NCBI RefSeq assembly: GCF_000317065.1
Contig: NC_019690.1
Coordinates: 186,001-250,000 of the forward strand
DNA from: Pseudanabaena sp. PCC 7367
GTDB taxonomy: Bacteria; Cyanobacteriota; Cyanobacteriia; Pseudanabaenales; Pseudanabaenaceae
Direction: 5' to 3'
DNA length: 64,000 nucleotides
Each line of letters opens with the position of its first letter. The first letter of the stretch is position 1. Made by a program: the position numbers and the translations under genes. This document shows, piece after piece, positions 9,685-18,514 of this stretch. Under the pieces are notes generated by a model. That model was not told where the DNA came from. It did not search any database and saw only the letters and a program-made list of their open reading frames with translations.

Positions 9685-9698
9685 ATGACATTTGTCAT
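9685..9698. promoter_or_regulatory. Candidate operator (atgaca-tt-tgtcat palindrome)
   Basis: The 14-base sequence is a perfect inverted repeat of two 6-base arms around 2 bases. It sits about 97 bases upstream of the wHTH gene start and within the divergent control region facing the SNF2 helicase. That is where an autoregulator of the operon would be expected to bind; the function is inferred. Confidence 0.4.
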
Positions 9699-9704
9699 TT
9701 TTCA

Positions 9705-10196
9705 AAGAGGAGTGCAGCGGAAGAGGCTGGAAAGGTTGAAGCTATGCAGGGGAATTGTCAAAGAGCAGTTCAAAGTATTCAAAGAGCAGTTCAAAAAGTG
9801 GTAAATTAGTCAAAGTTGGCTTCAGTAAATGACATAAATGCTGGACATTTCAAAAATATCAGCAGAAAGTTGGCAAAAAGCCAAGCGCCGCGCCGCGATC
9901 GTGCGGCCACCAAGTCAGGAATAAGTCAGGAACACAACTGTAGCCGTCACGCCGTCCAAGCCACCACTCAAGCAATTACACCTATCCGAGCGTCATATCT
10001 ATCCCCTGGTAAATCGCTGCCGCGAATGCTACCCATCAACCATACCCATGCCTCTTCTGAACAGCCAATTGAACTTAAGGCCAATGATTCAAATGAATCA
10101 ACACCTGCACCGTTCTCTTCTCTATAAACGAATTAAAAAGCTCAGGCCGGATTTACTTTGACTTTCAGCTTTTGAACCTGCTGCTGCACTCCTCTT
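9705..10196. repeat. 14-bp perfect inverted repeat bracketing the divergent control region
   Basis: The left arm aagaggagtgcagc is at 9705-9718 and its exact reverse complement at 10183-10196, with 464 bases between. The enclosed DNA has no convincing gene. The pair could be the ends of a small non-autonomous element, or protein sites that allow looping between the two divergent promoters. Target duplications were not found next to the arms. Confidence 0.5.
9758..9795. repeat. Two direct 17-bp repeats with 21-bp period
   Basis: The sequence tcaaagagcagttcaaa occurs at 9758-9774 and 9779-9795. The start-to-start distance of 21 bases is two helical turns, so a protein would see both copies on the same face of the DNA. 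A related tcaaagagg lies at 9702-9710. These may be regulatory sites for one of the two divergent operons. Confidence 0.45.
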
Positions 10197-10251
10197 CATT
10201 TGCATAAATTGATCTAAACTTTTCTAGTTGCCATTCCCAACCTGTTGCGCC

Positions 10252-13200
10252 ATGAAAATTATTCACGGTACCTGGATTCCTCAACCTGAGTCGGAGTTTA
10301 TTCAAACTGGGGCATTTTATGTGTGGGTAGAAACAGATACTTTACCAAAAAAACACAAAAAACAAGCTAGCGATCGCCACCCTTATCAGTTAACAAGCGA
10401 GTATCTGGCGGATTTTCTCAGGCAGGAAATAGGCGTTAAAGTATCTATTTTTCAGCGTGACGATCAAACTACCGCTACTAAATATTTCCTTCTGCCCAGT
10501 GCCAACAATAAACCATTACCTTCACCAGAACTGAGCCGCTATCTAGAAACAGAACCCCTCGAAGCAACTGGCTGGCAGTCCTGGGCGATCGATTGTTGTT
10601 CGATTGTCAACGTAATTAAATTCCTCAATGATCTGCATTTTCTCTGTTTACATCAAGCCGACCAGATGCAATTGGGGTCAGATTTATTTTTCTGGTATCA
10701 CTACACCCAAGCCTTCCAGCAGGTTATTCTCAAAGATCAATATATTCCGGCGCTGAAATATCATGAGTTGCCGCAACCAAAAGGGAAAAGGAAGAAAGCT
10801 ACTCCTAATTGGCAGATTTATCCCACCTGGGAAATTATTTCCGAAGCCTATGAAGCAGATTTGCAATCCTATCTGGACTATATGCCTTTGGTTTGTGTGG
10901 CAGGGCGAGCGAATGGAAATCATCACAATGGGGCGATCGCAGTTTATGACAAAGAAACCTTACTGCGCCACTTTTCCGAAGCACTGCTACATAATCTGGT
11001 CACCAACACACCCATTCCTGGCACTTTTGCGAAAAAGTTGGGCAATTCGCTGCTGCCTGGCGATTGTTTAAATGTTCGCCCCAAACCCTGGCAGGGCAAT
11101 AATGATTACCTGGAAACCTATCAACAGTGGCAAGTCTGGCGACAAAAGATCGTGGGCTGGCAAAATGATGCTACTTTTCATCTTTGCTTCCAACTGAAAG
11201 AAGCGGCTACTGAACACACTGACGATTGGCAGATTCGCTTTCTGGTATCGCTCAAGCAAGACCCATCGCTAAGAATAGAACTGGATGATTACTGGTATCT
11301 GGGCACAAAACCCAAACGCGAATTTCTTAAACAGTTTGGCAAGGACTTTGAAAGACAACTTCTGCTGAGTCTGGGCTATGCGGCGCGCATGTATGCCAAG
11401 ATTTGGCAGGGCTTGGAAACCGACAAACCCTCTGGCTTTCGCCTTACTCTCAGCGAAGCTTTTACCTTCTTGTCTGAAAGTGCCTGGGTATTAGAAGATG
11501 CTGGGTTTAAGGTGATTGTGCCTGCCTGGTGGACACCCAAGGGACGACAGCGAGCCAAAATCAAACTCAAAGCTGGGGCTAAACAATCTGCGCCCTCAAA
11601 AACTAGTAAAGGCTATTTTCAACTAGATACGATTATTCAATATCAGTATGAACTGGCGATCGGCGATCGCTCCATTACTGAGCAAGAGTGGCAGCAACTG
11701 GTTAATGCCAAAACGCCCCTGGTGAAGTTTCGGGGCGAGTGGATGCAACTGGATCAAAGCCAGATGAAGCAGATGTTAGAGTTCTGGCAAAAACACCACG
11801 ATCAGTCACCGGAAATGAGTTTGCTGGATTTACTGCAAAAAGCGGCTGACGCTGACGCTGGTTTTGAAATTGATCCAGATCAAACCCTGGCGAAGATGAT
11901 GGCTAAGTTACATGACCCCAGCCAGATTCAGCCGATCGGCAAGCTACCCAAATTACAGGGTACGTTGCGGGAATATCAAAAGCGCGGGGTTTCCTGGCTG
12001 CAATATTTAGAACAATTGGGTTTGAATGGTTGTCTCGCCGATGATATGGGCTTAGGTAAAACGGTGCAGGTAATCGCGCGGCTGGTGGCGGAGCGTGAAA
12101 CTAGCTCAAAATCAAAGTCGAAATCTAAAGCTAAGTCAAAATCACAACCCGCACCGACAATTTTGATTGTGCCAACTTCTGTAATTGGTAACTGGCATAA
12201 GGAAATTAATAAGTTTGCGCCGCATTTGCGGGTATTGATTCACCACGGTGGCGATCGCCTGCAAGATGAAGCAGACTTCCAAGCTGCCTGTACCAAACAT
12301 GACGTGGTGATTACTTCATTTACCCTGGCGCGCAAAGATGCCAAGCTATTCAATACAATTACCTGGCAACGGATTGTGCTGGATGAAGCCCAAAATATCA
12401 AAAATCCCAAAGCTGCCCAAACCAAAGCAATTTTAAAAATGCAAGCTAAGCACCGTCTGGCTTTGACTGGGACTCCGGTAGAAAATCGTCTGCTTGATTT
12501 GTGGTCAATTTTTAACTTTCTTAATCCTGGCTATTTGGGGCGCGAAGCCCAGTTTCGCAAGGGCTTTGAAATCCCGATCCAGAAAGAGAATAATCAGGTG
12601 CAAGCAACCACACTTAAAAAATTGGTGCAGCCGTTGATTTTGCGCCGCGTCAAGACCGATAAGCAAATTATTAAGGATTTACCCGATAAGCTCGAACATA
12701 AGCAATATTGCAATCTCACCAAGGAACAGGCTTCTTTATATGAAGCGGTGGTCAAAGATGTGACCGAGCAACTGGAAGCAGCAGAAGGGATTCAGCGCAA
12801 GGGTTTGATTCTGTCTACCCTGACCAAACTAAAGCAGATTTGTAATCATCCGCGTCAGTTTTTGCAGGATGGCAGTGAGTTTACGGCGGAGCGATCGGCA
12901 AAGTTGCAGCGCTTAGGCGAAATGCTGGAAGAGATTTTTGCTGAAGGTGAGAGCCTATTGATTTTCACCCAGTTCACGGAAATTGGCACAGCTTTGATTC
13001 AACACCTCAAACATACTTTGCACTGTAATACATATTTCCTGCATGGTGGCACTTCCCGCCCCAAAAGAGAACAAATGATTGGTGAGTTTCAAGATCCTGA
13101 AACCGAACCCTCGGCGTTTGTGCTCTCACTCAAAGCTGGGGGCGTGGGCATTACGCTTACCAAAGCCAATCATGTATTTCATTTCGATCGCTGGTGGAAT

Positions 13201-13434
13201 CCGGCAGTAGAAGACCAGGCAACCGATCGCGCTTTTCGGATTGGCCAAAAGAAAAATGTGTTTGTGCATAAGTTCGTCACGATTGGCACCCTGGAAGAAC
13301 GAATTGATCAGATGATTGAAGATAAGAAAAAAATGGCCGGGGCGATCGTTGGTGCTGATGAATCCTGGCTGACTGAACTGGACAATGAAAGCTTTAAACA
13401 GCTAATTACCCTGAGCAAACAGGCAGTCATTTAA
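10252..13434 (+). CDS. SNF2-family DEAD/DEAH-box ATPase (bacterial Swi2/Snf2 type)
   Basis: This is a 1060-residue helicase-like ATPase. The N-terminal ~570 residues form the region typical of bacterial SNF2 proteins that pair with SWIM proteins. The motor follows: motif I DDMGLGKT near residue 600, motif II DEAQ near 711, motif III LTGTPVENR, motif V LKAGGVGITLT and motif VI QATDRAFRIGQ near 990. A Lys/Ser-rich insert (SKSKSKSKAKSKS) lies just after motif Ia. ATG 10252 is chosen because the protein then begins MKIIHGTWIP, as usual for the family; the upstream TTG at 10228 is unlikely. It translocates on double-stranded DNA and likely remodels protein-DNA complexes. The SWIM protein encoded downstream is the usual partner. 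Confidence 0.93.
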   Translation: MKIIHGTWIPQPESEFIQTGAFYVWVETDTLPKKHKKQASDRHPYQLTSEYLADFLRQEIGVKVSIFQRDDQTTATKYFLLPSANNKPLPSPELSRYLETEPLEATGWQSWAIDCCSIVNVIKFLNDLHFLCLHQADQMQLGSDLFFWYHYTQAFQQVILKDQYIPALKYHELPQPKGKRKKATPNWQIYPTWEIISEAYEADLQSYLDYMPLVCVAGRANGNHHNGAIAVYDKETLLRHFSEALLHNLVTNTPIPGTFAKKLGNSLLPGDCLNVRPKPWQGNNDYLETYQQWQVWRQKIVGWQNDATFHLCFQLKEAATEHTDDWQIRFLVSLKQDPSLRIELDDYWYLGTKPKREFLKQFGKDFERQLLLSLGYAARMYAKIWQGLETDKPSGFRLTLSEAFTFLSESAWVLEDAGFKVIVPAWWTPKGRQRAKIKLKAGAKQSAPSKTSKGYFQLDTIIQYQYELAIGDRSITEQEWQQLVNAKTPLVKFRGEWMQLDQSQMKQMLEFWQKHHDQSPEMSLLDLLQKAADADAGFEIDPDQTLAKMMAKLHDPSQIQPIGKLPKLQGTLREYQKRGVSWLQYLEQLGLNGCLADDMGLGKTVQVIARLVAERETSSKSKSKSKAKSKSQPAPTILIVPTSVIGNWHKEINKFAPHLRVLIHHGGDRLQDEADFQAACTKHDVVITSFTLARKDAKLFNTITWQRIVLDEAQNIKNPKAAQTKAILKMQAKHRLALTGTPVENRLLDLWSIFNFLNPGYLGREAQFRKGFEIPIQKENNQVQATTLKKLVQPLILRRVKTDKQIIKDLPDKLEHKQYCNLTKEQASLYEAVVKDVTEQLEAAEGIQRKGLILSTLTKLKQICNHPRQFLQDGSEFTAERSAKLQRLGEMLEEIFAEGESLLIFTQFTEIGTALIQHLKHTLHCNTYFLHGGTSRPKREQMIGEFQDPETEPSAFVLSLKAGGVGITLTKANHVFHFDRWWNPAVEDQATDRAFRIGQKKNVFVHKFVTIGTLEERIDQMIEDKKKMAGAIVGADESWLTELDNESFKQLITLSKQAVI

Positions 13435-13471
13435 TTTAGATATTTAGATATTTAGATATTTAGATATTTCA
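13434..13471. repeat. Short tandem repeat, about 3.5 copies of a 10-mer
   Basis: The 10-base unit atttagatat is repeated in the gap between the SNF2 and SWIM genes. It begins at the last base of the SNF2 stop codon. Repeat number probably varies between strains. Confidence 0.6.
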
Positions 13472-13549
13472 ATATTGAACACCATTGAACCAAACACATC
13501 TTTCGCAATCACTCAGCAACTCAATCGGCAATCGGCACAAATATCAACT

Positions 13550-14389
13550 ATGGCACAATTTAGCAAAACCTGGTGGGGCAAGCGATTTATCGAAGCGCTG
13601 GAAGAATTTACCGATCCGGCGCGGCTAGGGCGTGGCCGTTCCTATGCGCGTAATGACAAAATTAAGGAATACCGCATCAAAGATGGGCAAGTTGTAGCGA
13701 AGGTGAGAGGTTCGATCAATCCCTATTTTGGCGTGTATAAGGAACCGCTGTATACAACCAAGATTGAAATCAAGCCCATTTCCGCGACAAGCTGGTCAAA
13801 AGCGATCGCCCTGCTCAGTTCCAGAGCCAGTTGGGTAACCAAACTATTAATGAATGAAATGCCCGATGATATTGACGAAGCCCTTGACAGCCTCAAGATT
13901 AATTTACTCCCCCATCGTCGTAGTGACTTTAAAACCAGTTGTTCCTGTCCTGATTATTCCAATCCTTGCAAGCACATCGCTGGAGTCCATTATTTAATTG
14001 CGGCACAGCTTGATCAAGATCCGTTTATTTTATTTGAACTGCGTGGACTGCCACGTCACCAACTTCAACAAGAACTGGCTAAATCTCCCCTTGGCAAAGC
14101 CCTTGCCGATATGTTCAACGATCAAGACTTGGCGATCGAACCTGCTAATGCTTATTATCCTGAACCGAAGGAAGTCTCACCACCGAAACAATCTTCAGTG
14201 CATGACTTTTGGCTAGGCGAAAAGCGCCTACCTCAGACGATCGAACCCGTTACTGAATCTAGCATTCCAGCGATCGTAGTTAAAAAAGGCGGTGACCATC
14301 CCCAATTCTGGCATCAAGATCGCTCTTTCATTGAAGTAATGGAAGAATTATATGCACGAGTACGAGCCAATAGTAAAAAGATGCTTTGA
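13550..14389 (+). CDS. SWIM zinc-finger protein, partner of the SNF2 ATPase
   Basis: This 279-residue protein carries a SWIM zinc finger, C-x-C-x(7)-C-x-H (CSCPDYSNPCKHIAG, near residues 131-143). SWIM fingers bind DNA or proteins and pair with SNF2 ATPases in bacteria. ATG 13550 is chosen because homologues begin M-A-Q-F-S-x-T-W-W-G; the TTG at 13475 would add 25 untypical residues. The stop codon TGA is the last part of the 6-bp target duplication of the IS21 element that follows directly. The protein therefore keeps its full length although the element is inserted at its last codon. Confidence 0.88.
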   Translation: MAQFSKTWWGKRFIEALEEFTDPARLGRGRSYARNDKIKEYRIKDGQVVAKVRGSINPYFGVYKEPLYTTKIEIKPISATSWSKAIALLSSRASWVTKLLMNEMPDDIDEALDSLKINLLPHRRSDFKTSCSCPDYSNPCKHIAGVHYLIAAQLDQDPFILFELRGLPRHQLQQELAKSPLGKALADMFNDQDLAIEPANAYYPEPKEVSPPKQSSVHDFWLGEKRLPQTIEPVTESSIPAIVVKKGGDHPQFWHQDRSFIEVMEELYARVRANSKKML

Positions 14390-14540
14390 TGTTAAATGTC
14401 AATTACCAATTTCGACGGCGTCAATTACTTGGCAAATAGCGGATGTAAATGACGTGTGCAAATGACAACTAAAACTAAGCTGAAAGGAACTGCATATGTT
14501 GAACCTCAAGGAGCAGTAAGATTCGGATTGATAGCGATTA

Positions 14541-15311
14541 TTATTTTTGCGAGCGCTCAACAGCGTTGCGTTTACGGAAACTATCAGCATGAATTTCAAC
14601 AATGAGAGCATGATGAATGAGGCGGTCAACGGCAGCAACAGTCATCATGTCATCGGCAAAGATGTGATCCCATTGCGAGAAAGGCTGATTAGCAGTAATG
14701 ATGAGGCTTTTGCGTTCATAACGATGAGCAATCAGCTCAAACAGGACGGAAGTTTCAGCCTCAGATTTTTTGACATAGCCAAGATCATCAATAATGAGTA
14801 AATCAAAGCGGTCAAGTTTGGCAAGGATAGAGGCAAGCTGAAGTTGTAGTTTGGCTTGCTGTAGATGTTGTAGCAAAGCATAGGCCGAGAAGAACTTAAC
14901 CCGTTTGCCCATTTCAATCATCGAGCGCCCGAGCGCAGCAGCAAGATGAGTTTTACCGACCCCGGAAGGTCCAAATAGCAAGCAGTTTTCGGCCCTATCC
15001 AACCAGGCCGTATCTTGTGCCAGTTGGATCAGTGGCGCTGATTTGAAACTAGGGCAATGTTCAAAATCGAAAGAGGTAAAGCTTTTACCAGTAGGTAATT
15101 TAGCCTCAGCGAGAGCTCGTTTGATCCGATTCTGTTGGCGATAATCCAGTTCCAATTCGCACAGAGCGAGCAAGAACCGGTCGTAAGCCCAATGCTGTTG
15201 GGTGGCCTTCTGCTCGATAGTCTGCCAATGTTGGAGCATGTGCGAGAGTCGTAGCTGTTTGAGTATCAGGCTCAGAGTATTGTTCGGGTTTGGTTTCGAG
15301 GAGTTGGTCAT
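14541..15311 (-). CDS. istB: IS21-family ATPase (transposition helper)
   Basis: This 256-residue AAA+ ATPase resembles DnaC. Walker A GPSGVGKTH and Walker B LLIIDDLGYV are both intact. IstB forms an oligomer on DNA and stimulates the IstA transposase. The ORF start matches the family N-terminus (LILKQLRLSHMLQHW). It overlaps istA by 206 bases in another frame, far more than the few bases usual in IS21 elements. Confidence 0.93.
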   Translation of the reverse strand: MTNSSKPNPNNTLSLILKQLRLSHMLQHWQTIEQKATQQHWAYDRFLLALCELELDYRQQNRIKRALAEAKLPTGKSFTSFDFEHCPSFKSAPLIQLAQDTAWLDRAENCLLFGPSGVGKTHLAAALGRSMIEMGKRVKFFSAYALLQHLQQAKLQLQLASILAKLDRFDLLIIDDLGYVKKSEAETSVLFELIAHRYERKSLIITANQPFSQWDHIFADDMMTVAAVDRLIHHALIVEIHADSFRKRNAVERSQK

Positions 15312-16794
15312 AGGCTGAAAGCGAATGTTGTTGTACGTTTAGTTGAGGTACGCTCAATTGCTGCTGGGGTAGTAGGAACTGTTGCTGTAGAGCCTTCAGG
15401 CTGAGAGTGCCCTGCTGCAGTTGGGTTTCAAGATAGTCGGCCACTGTAGTTTCTCTATCGTGCTTGGCAGCAATATAGAGGGCTTCAACCATGATGCGCG
15501 CTGCATTATCGATTTCAAAATCAGCCTGTAACCTCTGCCACAGCTGCCGCCATTGTTGATTAGGCAATAGGTCTTGCTGCCAGGTGCAGTAAATAAAGGC
15601 ACGGGGTTTACGCCTGAGGCTATCAATTACATGGCGGTAGTTAATACAGCGAGCACGGCGGATTTTGGCTGACCCATGTACTCGCAAACGGGGTAGTTCC
15701 ACCACTTGTTGCTGCCCCAAATAACCGACCAGGCGGTTGTGATAGATATGAATATTCAGCTGCCTGCCAATCAGTCTTGATGGCACCGTGTAAAGAATGC
15801 AGCGCACCGAAATGGTGCTGTGGCAGGTCACCCGCACCGTCAATTCTTCGTAATCGGCACAGCGATATCTCGGTAGTGGTTGTAGGGTTACTTTTTCCTC
15901 GGCAAACTTGGCGCTGCATTTACAATTGAGCTTGGCAACCACCTGCTCGATAAATTCTTGATATGCACTCACTGACTCAAACTCAAAGCTGCCACGCAAA
16001 TACAGAGCTTGGCGCAACCGGCGCTTGAAATGTCCATGGGGAGATTCGATGGAGCCATTTTCATGAGCCACGCCTGGGTTATTGCGACTTGGACTCATGC
16101 CATAGTGTTCACATAGCTCGGCATAGAATTGGGTTAGTGGTTTATGCCGTTTGCCCGCCATATTCCGATAGGCAGCACTCAAATTATCGGTGCGATGCTG
16201 CTTTGGTACACCACCACAGGCATGCAGCGCATTCTGTAATCCTTCAGACAAGCCGATAAAGCTCTCGCCACCCTCGATTACCTGCACATATTGCCAGCCA
16301 CTGTAGGCCAGACGGTAGTGGTACAGCAGGTGCTCATATTGTTTCCCTTTGATGGTAACTTCCACCTGTTTGAGCTCGGTAAAATCTGATAGACCCATTT
16401 CGCCGGGCTGATGGCGGATCTCAAACATTACCTCCTGCGGTTTGCCATGGATACTTTTCCATACCTGCACTCGCCTTTGTAAGGTACGCAATTGTTGCTC
16501 ATATTGGCCTGGATAATGCTCGGCTAGATATTCATACAATGTCATCGCCTCTAGACGAGGCTCACGTCGAAGCATTGGCTCTAGCTCTTCCTCCCACACT
16601 CCTGATAGCGGATCTCGGCGGGTGCGCCAATCTCGCTCACCTTTACTCTTGGGCTGGTGTTTGCCTTGCTCAATACGGCTGCCGCTACGGACTGATATGC
16701 CGGCAATCTCGGCTGACTCATTTTGATTGCAGCCGACCTCTCGTGCTTTCTTGTACACTTGCACTTGATATTGTTTTATATATTGACCTGACAC
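15106..16794 (-). CDS. istA: IS21-family DDE transposase
   Basis: This 562-residue transposase has an N-terminal helix-turn-helix (QNESAEIAGISVRSGSRIEQ) and an rve-type DDE core. The likely catalytic residues are D in GLSDF, D in HRTDN and E in NGSIESPHG. After the region where family similarity usually ends (near SAYDQLLE), about 70 residues are read from DNA that also encodes the IstB N-terminus. The extension probably results from loss of the normal stop. The ATG lies 173 bases from the right element end. Confidence 0.92.
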   Translation of the reverse strand: MSGQYIKQYQVQVYKKAREVGCNQNESAEIAGISVRSGSRIEQGKHQPKSKGERDWRTRRDPLSGVWEEELEPMLRREPRLEAMTLYEYLAEHYPGQYEQQLRTLQRRVQVWKSIHGKPQEVMFEIRHQPGEMGLSDFTELKQVEVTIKGKQYEHLLYHYRLAYSGWQYVQVIEGGESFIGLSEGLQNALHACGGVPKQHRTDNLSAAYRNMAGKRHKPLTQFYAELCEHYGMSPSRNNPGVAHENGSIESPHGHFKRRLRQALYLRGSFEFESVSAYQEFIEQVVAKLNCKCSAKFAEEKVTLQPLPRYRCADYEELTVRVTCHSTISVRCILYTVPSRLIGRQLNIHIYHNRLVGYLGQQQVVELPRLRVHGSAKIRRARCINYRHVIDSLRRKPRAFIYCTWQQDLLPNQQWRQLWQRLQADFEIDNAARIMVEALYIAAKHDRETTVADYLETQLQQGTLSLKALQQQFLLPQQQLSVPQLNVQQHSLSAYDQLLETKPEQYSEPDTQTATTLAHAPTLADYRAEGHPTALGLRPVLARSVRIGTGLSPTESDQTSSR

Positions 16795-16973
16795 TGCTGA
16801 CGTTCCACTTTCCTGTTTGAACGTCTTTAGTGTCTTTCTTTTTCCCGTTTTGATCTCTTTTTTCTAGTTGACGCCTACCTCCACTTGCGATCTCATATCC
16901 TTGCTGGCGATCATCTTTTTATGCCAAGTAATCGTCATCCAGACGCCAAGGTAATTGTCGCCTAACACTTTGA

Positions 16974-17373
16974 AACCCATACACGATTTATATACATGAA
17001 TATTGTCTTTTTAACCAATGCTGCAACCCGCTTTGAAAAATAACACTAAACAAAGACCAGATTGCCAGGGTTAGCTAATGACTGTTGAACGATCGCAATG
17101 AACATCGCCATTGGTATTGGCAATGATGAGCACATCCCGCAAACTTATGCCAGACCCAGCATTACTGCCATCATTCCCATCGGCAATTGTATTTACATTA
17201 AAGGTTGCCATCCGCCAAAGCACTCCTCACAATTACATCACTAAGATAAATAATAAATAATAAAGTGAAAAAGGTTTAGCAGCAGCAACTTAATTAGTTC
17301 TTTTCAAGATTCACGAATGCGAATTTAATTTACACTCCCGATTACTGGTTTGCTCTAGCACAAACCGCTTAAA
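16974..17373. other. Non-coding stretch downstream of the IS21 element
   Basis: About 400 AT-rich bases between the target duplication and the end of the VWA gene. I see no ORF, RNA gene or strong hairpin. It was the natural 3' flank of the SWIM gene before the insertion. Confidence 0.4.
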
Positions 17374-18036
17374 CTAACTGTCCACTTTTTGAGGTGGAGC
17401 CACACCTCCAGATCTAGCATTTTTGCAATCTTGTAAAAGCTGCTCTAACTGCTCCGTAGTTAACGTTTCAGGTGCTTCAATCCTGTTAGTCCAGTAAAGC
17501 TGACACCGCCACACTTGCCTGATTAATTGTTCTCGGTTAGTCAATGTATCGGACAAATCTGGTTTTTGGGATGGGAACGCACAAGAGCCACCAGAATTAG
17601 CCATCACCTTAGCGTTGGCAATTTGATGCTGATTATCTATGGTCAGCCTGCTTTGGTTTATCCAATTAGTAGTAGGCCATACTCCACCAGCCCTACCAAC
17701 ATTGCCTTGATCCAGAGGTAAATTGTCACAGAGCCTGATCGCATCAAAACGGTTTCCGGTCTTCACTTCGTGCGACACTTCGGTGCTGGCCGCAAAGTAC
17801 AGCGTGGAGAAGGTATCACCGATATCTGTCTGCTCTTCTATACTGGTGCAAATTTTGTCAATCCGGTGGTCAAGCTCTCCGGTCGCTTTCATCGAATCGG
17901 ATTGATCGACCACGAGGTACAATGCTACCGGCATCTGCTGCATTTGGAACCAAAGGGAAGCAAACACCGGCACTAAAAAGAGCAGAGTCATAAACAATGC
18001 TCCGCTTGAGCTTTGTATTTTTTGCGTTATCGCCAT
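17374..18036 (-). CDS. Membrane-anchored von Willebrand factor A-like protein
   Basis: The protein of about 220 residues begins with an uncleaved-type membrane segment (ALFMTLLFLVPVFASLWF) and then a VWA start, VALYLVVDQSDSM. This holds the MIDAS motif D-x-S-x-S for a metal ion. A later part with TFSTLYFAASTEV fits the next strands. The C-terminal third is unusual for VWA, with two Cys and ending near GGVAPPQKVDS. ATG 18036 is chosen because GGAG lies 9 bases upstream; ATG 18051 is also possible. VWA domains mediate protein assembly. It is divergent from the 1143-residue gene, so the two may share control. Confidence 0.65.
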   Translation of the reverse strand: MAITQKIQSSSGALFMTLLFLVPVFASLWFQMQQMPVALYLVVDQSDSMKATGELDHRIDKICTSIEEQTDIGDTFSTLYFAASTEVSHEVKTGNRFDAIRLCDNLPLDQGNVGRAGGVWPTTNWINQSRLTIDNQHQIANAKVMANSGGSCAFPSQKPDLSDTLTNREQLIRQVWRCQLYWTNRIEAPETLTTEQLEQLLQDCKNARSGGVAPPQKVDS

Positions 18037-18514
18037 ATAATTAAGCTCCATGAATATAACGTCATGTGCACCTTTATCCCAGATATGCTGTCTGTAAAGG
18101 TGCTGGGGGGATTGTGCCGTATTTCTATAAACCCACCCCGCCAGGTGGGATACAAGAGAAATACACGCCTTTCCCCCAATAATATTTAAAAGCAAACCAC
18201 TTGTTCTGACTAGATCTAAGCTGTAATAGTCAGCTATAATTAGGCATAGATAATTTCTACCCTCCTAAGCAAGTAACTAACAAGTAACTAAGTAATAATA
18301 GTCATTAAAAACCCCAAAAACCATAAAATATTAGTTTTTAGTGCTTACAATCGCGTTTTGGCTGGTAAATTTAATACATACTAACAATCATAAGCTGGTA
18401 AAATAATTACATGCTAAAAGCATACCATGATAAATATCATGATATTTATAAGGCATTGCAAGCTAATGCTCTATAAAAGTTCGCAATTATTATTTTCAGT
18501 AATGCCATTTTGTC
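18037..18514. other. Divergent AT-rich promoter region
   Basis: About 480 bases between the divergent VWA gene and the large unassigned gene. It contains an AT-rich tract and the near-palindrome catgataaatatcatgatatttata near 18425-18450, which may be an operator. No gene is seen. Confidence 0.4.

Larger units (their letters stand above)
9589..10251. other. Divergent regulatory region, no gene seen
   Basis: This stretch of about 660 bases separates the nuclease-FtsK operon from the SNF2/SWIM genes. Apart from the palindrome and repeats listed separately it holds only a 103-codon open frame (9816-10127). That frame has no binding site and an atypical composition, so I do not call it a gene. 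Confidence 0.5.
14390..16967 (-). mobile_element. Complete IS21-family insertion sequence with terminal repeats and target duplication
   Basis: The 2578-bp element starts TGTTAAATGTCAATTACC and ends with the reverse complement of TGTTAGGCGACAATTACC. Each end has a second internal block, (g)attacttggca, as IS21 ends usually have several transposase sites. The 6-base sequence CTTTGA flanks it on both sides (14384-14389 and 16968-16973) and is the target duplication. It carries istA and istB on the minus strand, both open. The intact duplication and reading frames suggest a fairly recent insertion. Without the element the target reads straight from the SWIM stop codon into aaccca. Confidence 0.92.

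Noticed and set aside
9816-10127. 103-codon plus-strand frame in the divergent control region
   Set aside because: It has no binding site, an odd composition (basic, Ser/Thr/Pro-rich) and lies across repeats; more likely non-coding.
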